The position numbers and the translations under genes were made by a program. The notes under the pieces were generated by a model. That model saw only the letters and a program-made list of their open reading frames with translations. It had not been told where the DNA came from and searched no databases. Shown here piece by piece: positions 17,250 to 26,233 of a DNA stretch of 64,000 nucleotides. Each line of letters opens with the position of its first letter. Position 1 is the first letter of the stretch. Source of the DNA: Arcobacter sp. CECT 8985 (GTDB taxonomy: Bacteria > Campylobacterota > Campylobacteria > Campylobacterales > Arcobacteraceae); contig NZ_PDKC01000004.1 in the NCBI RefSeq assembly GCF_004116495.1, positions 1-64,000 on the forward strand, written 5' to 3'.

Positions 17250-18380
17250 TTATGAGAACCATTTTTTTACTTTATCAAACATATTCTCAAAGCTTGATTC
17301 ATGTGGTTTACTCTCTATACCAAAACTTTCTTGAAGTTTTTCAAGAAGTTCTTTTTGTTCTGCATTTATTGATTTTGGATAATTTATTTTAACTTGAACA
17401 ATTAAATCACCTTTTCCATAACCTTGAACAGATTTTACACCTTCATTTTTAAATGTAAATTGTTGTTTATCTTTTGTACCTTGTGGAATTGTTAATTCAA
17501 GTTCATTTCTTAAACCTGGAATTTTAATTTTTCCACCTAGTGCCACTTGTGTAAAGAATAGTGGAATTTCAATATAAATATCATCACCATTTCTAACAAA
17601 ATGAGAATCTTCTTTTACTGAAATTTGAATATATAGGTCACCTCTTGTTCCATCTGGAGCAATGTTACCTCTTTTTGAAACCCTAATTCTATTTCCATCA
17701 TTTACACCTTCTGGAATATCGATTTCAAATGTATCTTCTGTTTCATGATATCCTGTACCACCACATTTTTTACAATCATCAATTTTTGCTTCACCTGTAC
17801 CATTACAAGTAGGACATGTTTGTGCAAATGTCATAAATCCTTGTCTCATATGCACTTGACCTTGACCTTGACAAGTAGGACATGTTGATAATTTACCATC
17901 TTTTGCACCAGTTCCTTTACAAGAACTACACGCTTCTTTATATTTATAAGTTATATCTTTTGCAGCTCCAAAGACAGCTTCATTAAACTCTACAACTATC
18001 TCTATACCAATATCTAGATTATAGTTATAAGATTTTTTTTGTCTTCTGCTACCAAAACCACCGCCACCACTGAAGGCAGACCCGAACATCTCTTCAAATA
18101 TTGAACTTAAATCATCAAAGCCAGCACTTGAAAAACCACCACCTTGTCCGTGACCTTCTAGTCCTGCTTTACCATATCTATCATATATTGCTCTTTTTTC
18201 TTCATCACTCAATATCTGATATGCTTCATTTATAGCTTTAAATTTTTCTTCGGCTTGAGTATCATCTGGATTTTTGTCAGGGTGATACTTCATTGCCATT
18301 TTTCTATAAGCTTTTTTTATTGAACTTTTGTCTGCATCTCTACTTATTTCTAATAATTCATAATAATCTATTTCAGTCAA
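17250..18380 (-). CDS. dnaJ: Chaperone protein DnaJ
   Basis: A 376-residue Hsp40 co-chaperone with every classical part: J-domain (residues 1-70, with the HPD of [11 protein letters not shown]), Gly/Phe-rich linker (about 75-110, [12 protein letters not shown]), four zinc-finger repeats ([32 protein letters not shown]) and the C-terminal substrate-binding domain. It stimulates DnaK ATPase and delivers unfolded proteins. TTG at 18380 ([15 protein letters not shown]) is chosen as start because AGGAG lies 8 bases before it; the in-frame ATG at 18398 would place that ribosome site within the coding region. It is divergent from recR and no dnaK or grpE is adjacent. No heat-shock repressor site was recognised. 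Confidence 0.96.
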   Translation of the reverse strand: MTEIDYYELLEISRDADKSSIKKAYRKMAMKYHPDKNPDDTQAEEKFKAINEAYQILSDEEKRAIYDRYGKAGLEGHGQGGGFSSAGFDDLSSIFEEMFGSAFSGGGGFGSRRQKKSYNYNLDIGIEIVVEFNEAVFGAAKDITYKYKEACSSCKGTGAKDGKLSTCPTCQGQGQVHMRQGFMTFAQTCPTCNGTGEAKIDDCKKCGGTGYHETEDTFEIDIPEGVNDGNRIRVSKRGNIAPDGTRGDLYIQISVKEDSHFVRNGDDIYIEIPLFFTQVALGGKIKIPGLRNELELTIPQGTKDKQQFTFKNEGVKSVQGYGKGDLIVQVKINYPKSINAEQKELLEKLQESFGIESKPHESSFENMFDKVKKWFS

Positions 18381-18437
18381 TATTAGTACTCCTAACATAT
18401 TTTTGGCGATTTTATCTAAATTATGATAAATGTTTGA

Positions 18438-18443
18438 TATAAT
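18438..18443 (+). promoter_or_regulatory. -10 box of recR, probably leaderless
   Basis: TATAAT sits 7 bases before the preferred recR ATG at 18451. This leaves no room for a ribosome binding site and would put the transcript start at the start codon. Confidence 0.55.
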
Positions 18444-18450
18444 AATTTCT

Positions 18451-19023
18451 ATGAAAAAAGGATTAGAAAAATTTTATGAATTAGTTGAGGCTTTTGAGTC
18501 TTTACCAACAGTGGGTAAAAAGTCTGCATTAAGACTTGCTTATCATATTGTAATGAACGATAATTATTGTGGTGTAAAATTAGCACATAGTATAGAAAGT
18601 GCAATTAAAAATATAAAAAAATGTACTAAATGTGGCTCTATGAGTGAACATGAAATTTGTGAATTTTGTTTAGATGAAACAAGAAACCAAAAGATGCTTT
18701 GTATAGTTCAAAGTGCAAAAGATATATTTGTTATTGAGGAATCAAAGCAGTTTGACGGATTATATTTTGTTATTGAAGAATTAGATGAGCATAATATGAA
18801 TAAATTAATTGATTTAGTAAATGAAAATAGGGTGACAGATATTTTATTTGCTATAACTCCATCAATTTCAAATGATGCTTTTATACTTTTTATAGAAGAT
18901 AAGCTTAAACAGTTTGATATAAACTTTATGAAAATAGCACAAGGAGTGCCAACAGGTGTTAGCTTAGAAAATGTAGATTTGATATCCCTTTCTAAAGCAA
19001 TAGAAAGTAAGGTTATTATTTAA
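18451..19023 (+). CDS. recR: Recombination mediator RecR
   Basis: A 190-residue RecR with an N-terminal HhH ([16 protein letters not shown]), a C4 zinc finger ([19 protein letters not shown]), a Toprim domain ([16 protein letters not shown] ... [10 protein letters not shown]) and the C-terminal motif [15 protein letters not shown]. With RecO it loads RecA on gapped DNA. ATG at 18451 ([10 protein letters not shown]) is preferred over the in-frame ATG at 18430 because the family sequence begins there and a -10 box overlaps the extra codons, implying a leaderless message. It is divergent from dnaJ, and its last codons overlap the converging cetB-like gene by 4 bp. Confidence 0.94.
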   Translation: MKKGLEKFYELVEAFESLPTVGKKSALRLAYHIVMNDNYCGVKLAHSIESAIKNIKKCTKCGSMSEHEICEFCLDETRNQKMLCIVQSAKDIFVIEESKQFDGLYFVIEELDEHNMNKLIDLVNENRVTDILFAITPSISNDAFILFIEDKLKQFDINFMKIAQGVPTGVSLENVDLISLSKAIESKVII

Positions 19024-19436
19024 CTAGCCTTACTTATATTCTCTTCTTCTATCCATTGCTTATAAATTACTTCAATATCTTTTATTTCTTGCTGTGAAGC
19101 TCTTCTTCTACAAGATAAATATCCATCTTCATTTTTAGAGTTTTGAAATGGATATATTGTTGCATAAACCCAATAATATCCACCAGATTTTGTGGCATTT
19201 TTTACATAGCCAGTCCAAATTTTATTTTGTTTAATTGTATTCCATAAATCTTTAAAAGCTTTTTTTGGCATATCTTTATGTCTTACAATATTATGAGGTT
19301 TACCAATTAATTCATCAAGAGTATATTCTGCAATTTCACAAAAATCATCATTTGCAAATGTAATATTACCTTTTTTATCTGTTTCACTAACTAAAAATGC
19401 ATATTCATTTAATACTGTTTCTTGTCCATTAGCCAT
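19020..19436 (-). CDS. cetB: PAS-domain energy-taxis sensor CetB-like
   Basis: A 138-residue single PAS-domain protein with the Aer/CetB signature: FLVSETDKKGNITFAND, IGKPHNIVRHKDMPK, KIWTGYVKNATKSGGYYWV. In Campylobacter, CetB binds FAD and senses redox state for the partner transducer CetA. The start is ATG at 19436, which has AAGGAAATAATT before it; an upstream ATG at 19478 lies inside the end of the preceding gene. It follows the CetA-like transducer by 13 bp in the order seen for cetA-cetB, so the pair is likely one energy-taxis receptor. FAD binding is inferred from the family. Confidence 0.8.
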   Translation of the reverse strand: MANGQETVLNEYAFLVSETDKKGNITFANDDFCEIAEYTLDELIGKPHNIVRHKDMPKKAFKDLWNTIKQNKIWTGYVKNATKSGGYYWVYATIYPFQNSKNEDGYLSCRRRASQQEIKDIEVIYKQWIEEENISKAS

Positions 19437-19449
19437 AATTATTTCCTTA

Positions 19450-20847
19450 TTAGAATTTTTTATTTTTGGCATCTTCAACTAGGTTTTGAGCCATATTTGA
19501 GATATTTTGTGCAATATTTGTTACTTGAGAAGTTTGATTTGCATTTTCTTGTGTAACTTTATCAAGCATTGTTATTGTGTCATTGATTTGTTCAATCCCT
19601 GTCATTTGCTCTCTTGATGCACCACTAACATTATCAATAATTGATATTGTTTCTTCAATTCTATTATTTAACTCTTCATACCCTGTAATCATCTCTTTTG
19701 AAATAACTTTACCTTCATTTGCTTTTGAAGTTGCATGTTCAACTAAATTTTTAATCTCTTTTGCAGCTTCGGCACTTCTATTTGCAAGGTTTCTTACTTC
19801 TTGAGCAACAACAGCAAAACCTTTACCAGTTTCACCTGCAGTTGCTGCTTCAACTGCTGCATTTAATGATAATATATTTGTTTGAAATGCAATTTGATCA
19901 ATTACTGTAATTGCTTCATTGATAGAGTTGACTTGATCATTTATATTTTCCATTGAACTTGCAGTTTTTGTAGCTAGTTCTCTACCATTTGTCACTGAAT
20001 TTCTAACATATGTGCTAAGTTCTGCCATCTCTTGAGCATTTGATGCATTACTTCTTGTTATTGATGTAATCTCCTCAACAGCAGCAGCTGTTTGTTCTAA
20101 ACTAGCAGCTTGTTCATTTGCCTTTGTAGATAAACTATTCATTGCATTTTTCATTGTGATAGAGTCACTTTGCAATAATTGTCCATTTTTTAAATTTAAT
20201 TTCGCATTATCAATTAAATTATTTCCAAGTATATTAATACCTTCCATTACACTTAACATTCTATCTTTTAATGTATCTGGAATATCTATATTTTTAGTAA
20301 AATCATTTTCAGAATATTTTTTAAGAGTTGATTCTAGATTCTTCATATGTTCTTCTGTAGTATCTAACATGTTATTAATTGTTTTTTTTAGAGTCATAAT
20401 CATAGGATTTTGTGTATCTGAATTAACTCTACAATCATAAATACCTTGTTCAACTTTATTTAACACTAAAACAACTTCGCCCAATACTCTCATATCATTT
20501 TTTCTCATTTTATCAAATGAATCGCAATAATCATTCAGATTTTTTAAAATATCACCAATTTCATCTTTTTTTATATACTCAGCTTTTTTAATTTTATTTG
20601 ATTTCATAAAAGCATATTCCATGAAATCATCTAAAAAAACCCTTATTCTATTTATTCCACCTGTAATTCTATTCATTGCTGAATAATTTGTATATGCAAT
20701 AATAATTGCAAAAAGAATATTAACTATAATAATTGAGCTAATATTTGGTGTAGTAATTATTGATGTAATACTAATAACAGCAAAGGCAATTTGTGCCAAA
20801 ATCATGTTGATTAGTATTTTATATTTAGTATGAATGTTTTTAAACAT
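19450..20847 (-). CDS. cetA: Methyl-accepting chemotaxis transducer CetA-like
   Basis: A 465-residue chemoreceptor with two closely spaced membrane helices (about residues 13-33 and 39-57) and hardly any periplasmic loop, so it cannot bind external ligands itself. A HAMP-like segment and a long coiled-coil signalling domain follow. The hairpin tip shows [20 protein letters not shown], the CheA/CheW contact region. The lack of a sensory domain and the PAS gene immediately downstream fit the Campylobacter CetA/CetB energy-taxis receptor. It would sit in the inner membrane at the chemosensory array. The upstream spacer contains a 17-bp dyad that may control it. Confidence 0.85.
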   Translation of the reverse strand: MFKNIHTKYKILINMILAQIAFAVISITSIITTPNISSIIIVNILFAIIIAYTNYSAMNRITGGINRIRVFLDDFMEYAFMKSNKIKKAEYIKKDEIGDILKNLNDYCDSFDKMRKNDMRVLGEVVLVLNKVEQGIYDCRVNSDTQNPMIMTLKKTINNMLDTTEEHMKNLESTLKKYSENDFTKNIDIPDTLKDRMLSVMEGINILGNNLIDNAKLNLKNGQLLQSDSITMKNAMNSLSTKANEQAASLEQTAAAVEEITSITRSNASNAQEMAELSTYVRNSVTNGRELATKTASSMENINDQVNSINEAITVIDQIAFQTNILSLNAAVEAATAGETGKGFAVVAQEVRNLANRSAEAAKEIKNLVEHATSKANEGKVISKEMITGYEELNNRIEETISIIDNVSGASREQMTGIEQINDTITMLDKVTQENANQTSQVTNIAQNISNMAQNLVEDAKNKKF

Positions 20848-21080
20848 TTAAACCCTTATTCTGTATTTATATTAAGTAAATTCAATAGTAAAATATTTAC
20901 TATGCAGAATTTATTCCCTAAGTCATAAAATAATAAAATTATTATTTTTGACACTGTGTTTATGACTTTGCTTCCATAAAAAATAAAACAAATTCAAAGA
21001 TTATAAAAGTGTAATATTTATTAATTAGTAATTTTATTTAAAGAATTCTTAATATAAAATGAATGTTAATAAATTTTTGC
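20848..21080. promoter_or_regulatory. Divergent spacer upstream of cetA, with 17-bp dyad
   Basis: This gene-free stretch separates cetA (leftward) from the small zinc-type protein (rightward). It holds a perfect dyad TAGTAAA-ATA-TTTACTA at 20886-20902, 39 bp before the cetA start, which could be an operator. Otherwise it is AT-rich with no ORF that I can support. Confidence 0.45.
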
Positions 21081-21086
21081 TATAAT
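21081..21086 (+). promoter_or_regulatory. Extended -10 box, probably leaderless gene
   Basis: TGCTATAAT is an extended -10, with the hexamer at 21081-21086. The preferred ATG of the following gene is at 21093, only 6 bases later, so the mRNA likely starts at or beside the start codon. Confidence 0.6.
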
Positions 21087-21092
21087 TACAAA

Positions 21093-21266
21093 ATGAATGA
21101 AAAAATCGTATGTCAAAAGTGTCAGTATTATTATGTAACATGGGAACCAAATAATCCACATGGATGTAAGGCTTATGGGTTTAAATCAAAAATGATACCT
21201 TCAATTGTTGTAAAAAGTTCAAGCGGTAAAGCCTGTACATTCTATAATCCAAAACAAAGAGAATAA
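21093..21266 (+). CDS. Small four-cysteine protein, unknown function
   Basis: A 57-residue protein with a possible zinc-binding pattern: CQKC near the N-terminus, HGCKAYGF, and GKACTFYNP near the C-terminus. I do not recognise a named function, although similar small proteins with the WEPNNPHGC type of segment seem typical of Campylobacterota. The start at 21093 (MNEKIVCQKC) is preferred to the in-frame ATG at 21063, because a strong extended -10 box overlaps the extra codons. The gene stands alone, 37 bp before the PAS kinase. It may bind zinc or an iron-sulfur cluster; no further evidence is visible. Confidence 0.7.
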   Translation: MNEKIVCQKCQYYYVTWEPNNPHGCKAYGFKSKMIPSIVVKSSSGKACTFYNPKQRE

Positions 21267-21303
21267 ATAGTAAAATTATTATAATTATTTACATAGGTTT
21301 TCA

Positions 21304-22800
21304 ATGAATTTACAAAATTACATTAATCTTTTTGAAAAGAATAAAAATTTAATAATTAATGATTGGCTAAAAAACAATAAACTTAAAGAGATTTTAGATT
21401 TAAAAAATATTAATGAAAATCTATTTACTCAAAATTACGCTAATTATATTTTTAATTATTTTTTAATTATTATAACAAAAAAAGAAGAATCTAATAATTG
21501 TCCTTCAATTGATAACTTAATTAAATATTTTAATATGTGTGGTTTTAATTCTGAAGAACTTTTTTATGTATGTTCAGCTTTTAAAAGGGCTATTATTAAA
21601 TTTACATATGATAGCAAAATAAATAGTTTTGAACTTACTGATGAACTTTCAAATTTCTTTGATTTAAATTTTTCTATTGTTTTATCAAAATATACAAAAA
21701 AAATAAAAAATGTAGAATATAAATTAAAAAAATCTTTATCTATTGTGAATAAATATATTATATTATCAAAAACTGATAAATATGGCGTAATTACTGAAGT
21801 TTCACAAGCTTTTTGTGATATCTCTGGATATTCTCAGAATGAATTAGTAGGTAAAAAGCATAATATTGTTAAACATCCAGACACAAATATATTTATTTTT
21901 AAAGAGCTTTGGCAGACAATTTTATCAGGAAAAGTATGGAAAGGCGAATTAAAAAATAGAAAAAAAGATGGTACAGCTTATTGGGTTTATGCAACTATTG
22001 AACCTATTTTTGATAAACTAGGTAAAATACAAGGTTTTTATGCTATAAGACAAGATATTACATCTAAAAAAGAGTTTGAAGAACAACAAAATATATTAAT
22101 TCAACAATCAAAATCTGCAGCCATGGGAGAGATGATTTCTATGATTGCTCATCAATGGAGACAGCCTTTACAAGCTATTTCTATTTTAATACAAAAACTT
22201 CCATTGATGAAAATGATTGAAGGTGATATACCTGATGAAATAATAAATCAAGTTGTAACGGATGCAGGAATTCAACTTGATTATATGTCAAAAACTATTG
22301 ATGATTTTAGAGACTTTTTTAAACCAAATAGAAAAAAACAAGAGGTTAAAGTTTCTGAATTAATAAATAAAACAATAGATTTTTTAGCGTATATGTTAAA
22401 GATTGATACTATTAAATTAACTAAAGTTATAGAAGTTGATTCTACTTTAATAGTACATAAAAATGAAGTTGTGCAAGTTTTAATAAATATAATCAAAAAT
22501 GCACGTGATGTAATGGTTGATAATGATATAAAAAATAGAACAATTGATATTAGATGTTTTAATCAAAATAATCATGTAATTATTGAAATAGAAGATAATG
22601 CAGGTGGAATACCTGAAAATATAATATCAAAAATATTTGAACCATATTTTTCAACAAAAGAGAATAAAAATGGAACGGGTCTTGGTTTATATATGAGTAA
22701 AACTATAATAGAACAACATAGTTTAGGAAGAATTTCAGCTTTTAACTCAGATAAAGGTGCCGTTTTTAAAATTGAATTACCACTAAATACAGGAGAATAA
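21304..22800 (+). CDS. Cytosolic PAS-domain histidine kinase
   Basis: A 498-residue soluble sensor kinase. The N-terminal helical region (1-145) is unassigned. A PAS domain (about 150-262) shows KTDKYGVITEV, VGKKHNIVKHPDT and KVWKGELKNRKKDGTAYWV, close to the CetB-type PAS. The dimerisation helix carries the phosphoacceptor in MISMIAHQWRQPL (His 283). The ATPase domain has DNAGGIPENI and ENKNGTGLGLYMS. No membrane helix is present, so it should sense an internal signal such as redox state or flavin. Its stop is 2 bp before the HTH-dUTPase gene, implying co-transcription. No response regulator is fused or directly adjacent; candidates are the receivers at 24859-26221. Confidence 0.9.
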   Translation: MNLQNYINLFEKNKNLIINDWLKNNKLKEILDLKNINENLFTQNYANYIFNYFLIIITKKEESNNCPSIDNLIKYFNMCGFNSEELFYVCSAFKRAIIKFTYDSKINSFELTDELSNFFDLNFSIVLSKYTKKIKNVEYKLKKSLSIVNKYIILSKTDKYGVITEVSQAFCDISGYSQNELVGKKHNIVKHPDTNIFIFKELWQTILSGKVWKGELKNRKKDGTAYWVYATIEPIFDKLGKIQGFYAIRQDITSKKEFEEQQNILIQQSKSAAMGEMISMIAHQWRQPLQAISILIQKLPLMKMIEGDIPDEIINQVVTDAGIQLDYMSKTIDDFRDFFKPNRKKQEVKVSELINKTIDFLAYMLKIDTIKLTKVIEVDSTLIVHKNEVVQVLINIIKNARDVMVDNDIKNRTIDIRCFNQNNHVIIEIEDNAGGIPENIISKIFEPYFSTKENKNGTGLGLYMSKTIIEQHSLGRISAFNSDKGAVFKIELPLNTGE

Positions 22801-22802
22801 AT

Positions 22803-23723
22803 TTGTTATACAAAGATTTAAAAATAGTTACAAAATCATTGGGATTTTTAACAATTGAAGATTTTGCCAAGTATATTGGCGTAACACCAAAAGATGTTTT
22901 ACAATGGGAACAAAAAGAAGAAGTTCCATATACTATATCATTGATTATACATCTTTTAAAAGGTGAAAAACCTTTACCAAATAATAGCACTTTAGATAAT
23001 TTAGTTGAAGAGTGTTTACCTCTTGCAACATTGCTAGAAGAAGCTTCATCTTTCCCTCATAAATTAGAAGAGATGTTTTTATTACAAAAAGAGTTAAATG
23101 ACTCTACAAATGGTAAAAATTGGGAATTGGGAATTAATAAATTTGATAAAGAGATTAATTGGTTAAGATGTATTCATATGGAAGTAGCAGAACTTATTGA
23201 TTCTGCACCTTGGAAACATTGGAAAAATATAAATGCTGAACCTGATATGAATAATGTACATGTTGAATTAGTAGATATTTGGCATTTTCTAATGTCTTAT
23301 ATTCTTCAAGAAACAAATGTGCCTAAAGCTGTTTCTTTAGTAAATACACATTGTATTTATGAGGCAAATGAGGAAGTAGATGTTAAATCAATGATAAAAG
23401 AATCTGAAAAATTATCATATATTGCATTAGCTATTCAAACAAATAATATGCCTTCATTTAGTGGAATTGAAAGATTTATTGACCAATTCTTTAGATGTTG
23501 TAAAATTTCTGGACTATCGTTTATGTGGTTACAAAAGCTTTATATAGGTAAAAATTGTTTAAATAAATTTAGACAAGATAATGGATATAAAGAAGGAACT
23601 TATTTAAAAGAGTGGGATGGTAAAGAAGATAATGTAGTTATGATTAATATTTTAAAACAAACAGAAAATGTAAGTTTTAAAGAGTTATATCAAAAATTAG
23701 ATGATGCTTACAAAAGTCTTTAA
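22803..23723 (+). CDS. dut: dUTPase (all-alpha dimeric type) with N-terminal HTH-like domain
   Basis: A 306-residue protein. Residues about 95-306 match the dimeric all-alpha dUTP diphosphatase of Campylobacter (about 230 residues). Metal- and substrate-binding segments are CIHMEVAELIDSAPWKHWK, VHVELVDIWHF and IGKNCLNKFRQDNGY. It hydrolyses dUTP to dUMP and pyrophosphate, keeping uracil out of DNA. Residues about 14-60 (TIEDFAKYIGVTPKDVLQWE) look like a helix-turn-helix absent from the shorter homologue, so this is a fusion. The start is TTG at 22803, with GGAGAATAAA before it, overlapping the control space of the upstream kinase. A bidirectional terminator follows. Confidence 0.88.
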   Translation: MLYKDLKIVTKSLGFLTIEDFAKYIGVTPKDVLQWEQKEEVPYTISLIIHLLKGEKPLPNNSTLDNLVEECLPLATLLEEASSFPHKLEEMFLLQKELNDSTNGKNWELGINKFDKEINWLRCIHMEVAELIDSAPWKHWKNINAEPDMNNVHVELVDIWHFLMSYILQETNVPKAVSLVNTHCIYEANEEVDVKSMIKESEKLSYIALAIQTNNMPSFSGIERFIDQFFRCCKISGLSFMWLQKLYIGKNCLNKFRQDNGYKEGTYLKEWDGKEDNVVMINILKQTENVSFKELYQKLDDAYKSL

Positions 23724-23750
23724 AATATAGAGTTTATCTCTATATTTTAA
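23720..23750. terminator. Bidirectional intrinsic terminator
   Basis: A 13-bp perfect stem TTAAAATATAGAG / CTCTATATTTTAA with loop TTTAT lies between the converging dUTPase and kinase genes and overlaps both stop codons. Confidence 0.8.
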
Positions 23751-24786
23751 TATCAATATAAAAACAAGCCCCATTATTTTGATTTTTAACATTAATTGAA
23801 CCATTAAAATGCTTTTCTAATATAACTTTACACATATGAAGTCCTAGTCCAGTACCATTTTTTTCATGTTTAGTTGAGAAATATGGTTCAAATACTTTAT
23901 GTATAATTTCTTTGTTTATTCCTCCTGCATTATCACAAATAATAATTCTTATATAATCTTTTGTTGTTTTAAATTTAATAGATATATGTCCATTTTTTAT
24001 ATCATTCTCTTCAATTGCATCAATAGTATTATTTAATAAATTTATAATTATTTGAATAAGTTCATTTTTAAAAGTAAAAATTTTGTCTAATTTTTGGTTA
24101 TCTAATTCTATTGTAATTTTTTTTGATTTTAAAGTTGGTTCAATCATATCTACTGCAATTTTTATAATATCTTTTATATCTAAATACTCTTTTTGTTTAT
24201 CTTCTTTAAAAAAGTTTCTAAAATCATCAATTGTTTTGGACATATATTGAAGATAGTTATTTATATTATCAAAGTCATCATCTAATATCTTTAACTCTTT
24301 ACTATTAGATTTTAAACTCTTAATCTTTAATTTTGCAATAATAGAGCTAATTGCAGATAATGGTTGTCTCCATTGATGTGCAATCATTGAAATCATTTCT
24401 CCCATGGCTGCTAGTCTAGACTGCTTGTAAAGAAGTGAGTCTTTTTCTCTAAACTCTCTTAGATCAAGTATTGTTACAATCTTATAATCTTGTCCATAAA
24501 GATTAATATCTTGTATTTTTAAAATGGCAGGAATTAAATCTCCATTTGTTGCTACTAAAGTTACTTCTTGAAATAAATGTTTATTAAATTCAAGAAATTT
24601 TTCTGTAGTAGATGGAATTAGTACTCCTGTTGCAAGATTTCCTATTAATTCATCTTTTGTTTTATATTCTAATATTTGTAATAAAGAATTATTAACATTA
24701 ACAATAAAACCATTTTTTACTAGCAATGCACCTTCAATTAAAGCATCTAGTATTCTTTCAGTATCATTATATTCATATGAATTCAT
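23740..24786 (-). CDS. Cytosolic PAS histidine kinase
   Basis: A 348-residue soluble kinase. A PAS-like domain covers about residues 8-120 (ALLVKNGFIVNVNNSLLQIL, IVTILDLREFREKD). The H-box is AAMGEMISMIAHQWRQPL with His 137. The catalytic domain shows NNTIDAIEEND (N box), CDNAGGINKEI (G1) and HEKNGTGLGLHMCK (G2). It closely resembles the kinase at 21304-22800 but with a shorter sensor. It is divergent from two receiver genes that begin at 24859 and 25664, which are the natural phosphotransfer partners. The short 72-bp divergent spacer probably holds both promoters. No membrane segment is present. Confidence 0.9.
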   Translation of the reverse strand: MNSYEYNDTERILDALIEGALLVKNGFIVNVNNSLLQILEYKTKDELIGNLATGVLIPSTTEKFLEFNKHLFQEVTLVATNGDLIPAILKIQDINLYGQDYKIVTILDLREFREKDSLLYKQSRLAAMGEMISMIAHQWRQPLSAISSIIAKLKIKSLKSNSKELKILDDDFDNINNYLQYMSKTIDDFRNFFKEDKQKEYLDIKDIIKIAVDMIEPTLKSKKITIELDNQKLDKIFTFKNELIQIIINLLNNTIDAIEENDIKNGHISIKFKTTKDYIRIIICDNAGGINKEIIHKVFEPYFSTKHEKNGTGLGLHMCKVILEKHFNGSINVKNQNNGACFYIDIKI

Positions 24787-24858
24787 TTTTTTATCTTACT
24801 AATTAATTTATTATATTGTATAATTTTTTATCTTACTAATAATTGATTTGGAGGAAGA

Positions 24859-25611
24859 ATGGTAGATTATGTTCTGTTAGAAGAGTATTGTAAAGATATT
24901 TCAATTTTATTTGTTGAAGATGATAATAGTATAAGAAAAGAGATGAAAGAGCTTCTAAAAGAGTTATTTCACACTGTTGAAATATCAAATAATGGAGAAG
25001 ATGGGTGGAATAAATATCAAGAATTTTATAATACCAATAATAAAAATTTTGATATCGTTTTGACAGATGTAAAGATGCCAAAAATTGATGGTTTAGAATT
25101 AATAAAAATGATATATAAACAAAATCCTTCTCAAATAATTATTGTATTGTCAGGAGAAAGTGAAACTTATCATCTAATAGAATTTGTAAATTTAGGAATA
25201 AATCATTTTTTAGAAAAACCATTAAATTACGACAATTTTATAAATGAAACATTTAAATTATGTGAAAAAATTTATAAAAATAAAAATCAAAATAAAATAG
25301 AAAATTTTAACCATATTAAGTTAAATGATAATCTCATATGGGATATACAAACAAAACAATTATTAAAAAATAATAAAGATGTAAAATTGACTAAAAAAGA
25401 GAATCTTTTAATTGAACTTCTTTTAAAGGTCCCTGAAAAAACAACTTCAATTGAGCAAATAGTTTCTATTTTATGGGAAGATAATATTGATAAAAATGTA
25501 GATATAAAAAATCTAAAAAATATAGTTTCAAGATTAAGAAAAAAATTACCAGAATTAAGTATAGAAAATATTTATGGCTTAGGTTATAAAATCAATATAG
25601 TAAAGAATTAA
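24859..25611 (+). CDS. OmpR-type response regulator
   Basis: A 250-residue response regulator with a receiver domain (residues 1-125) and a C-terminal winged helix (about 155-250). The receiver residues are intact: acidic pair in FVEDDNSI, phosphoacceptor Asp 70 in VLTDVKMPKIDG, Ser in IVLSGESE and Lys in HFLEKPLN. The effector shows LTKKENLLIELLL, IVSILWEDN and IENIYGLGYKI, typical of the OmpR/PhoB family. The ATG follows TTGGAGGAAGA. It is divergent from the PAS kinase at 23740-24786, probably its partner, and is followed by a second receiver protein 52 bp downstream. DNA targets are unknown. Confidence 0.9.
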   Translation: MVDYVLLEEYCKDISILFVEDDNSIRKEMKELLKELFHTVEISNNGEDGWNKYQEFYNTNNKNFDIVLTDVKMPKIDGLELIKMIYKQNPSQIIIVLSGESETYHLIEFVNLGINHFLEKPLNYDNFINETFKLCEKIYKNKNQNKIENFNHIKLNDNLIWDIQTKQLLKNNKDVKLTKKENLLIELLLKVPEKTTSIEQIVSILWEDNIDKNVDIKNLKNIVSRLRKKLPELSIENIYGLGYKINIVKN

Positions 25612-25663
25612 CACTTTTATAATACCATTTTTTTATATAATTGCCTTTGTGAGGAGAAGTTAT

Positions 25664-26221
25664 ATGAATAGTAAAATAAATTTAGAATTAATGGAAGATT
25701 TAACAGTTTTATACGTTGAAGATGAAAAAGATATTAGAGATAATTTAGAAAAATGTTTTCTTTCTATTTTTAAAAAGTGTATTGTTGCAAAAGATGGGAA
25801 AGATGGTGTTCAAACTTATATGAAACATCAAAAAGAGATTGATATAATTATTACAGATTTAAATATGCCTTATATAGATGGTATTGAAATGATAAAACAA
25901 ATAAAAGCAATAAATCCAAAAATTTCTTTTATAATTACAACTGCATATAGTGATAAACAATATTTAATAGATTCAATTAATTATGGAGTAAATCACTATA
26001 TTTTAAAACCTTTCAAAATAGAATCTTTATTAAAAGAAGTAGAAAAATCATACCTATCAACACATTTTGTAAAAAAATTAAAACAGCAAAGTGAACAAAT
26101 TGAGAGTTTATCTAAAGTTTTTAATAGTACTAAAGATGACTTAATGAAAGAAAATGATAAAGAGTTAAATAGTAAATTGGTTTTAATTGATGAAATTATA
26201 CAGTTATTAGATAGAAGATAA
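25664..26221 (+). CDS. Single-domain response regulator with coiled-coil tail
   Basis: A 185-residue protein: receiver domain (about 8-128) with acidic pair YVEDEKDI, phosphoacceptor Asp 65 in IITDLNMPYIDG, Thr in IITTAYSD and Lys in YILKPFKI, then a helical tail (130-185, KKLKQQSEQIESLSKVF). No DNA-binding or enzymatic output is visible, so it may act by protein-protein contact or in a phosphorelay. ATG at 25664 is the start, since GAGGAGAAG precedes it; the in-frame GTG at 25649 would include that ribosome site in the gene. It is probably co-expressed with the response regulator upstream, although a TATAAT near 25636 could give it an extra promoter. Confidence 0.87.
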   Translation: MNSKINLELMEDLTVLYVEDEKDIRDNLEKCFLSIFKKCIVAKDGKDGVQTYMKHQKEIDIIITDLNMPYIDGIEMIKQIKAINPKISFIITTAYSDKQYLIDSINYGVNHYILKPFKIESLLKEVEKSYLSTHFVKKLKQQSEQIESLSKVFNSTKDDLMKENDKELNSKLVLIDEIIQLLDRR

Positions 26222-26233
26222 AACTCCTATCTA

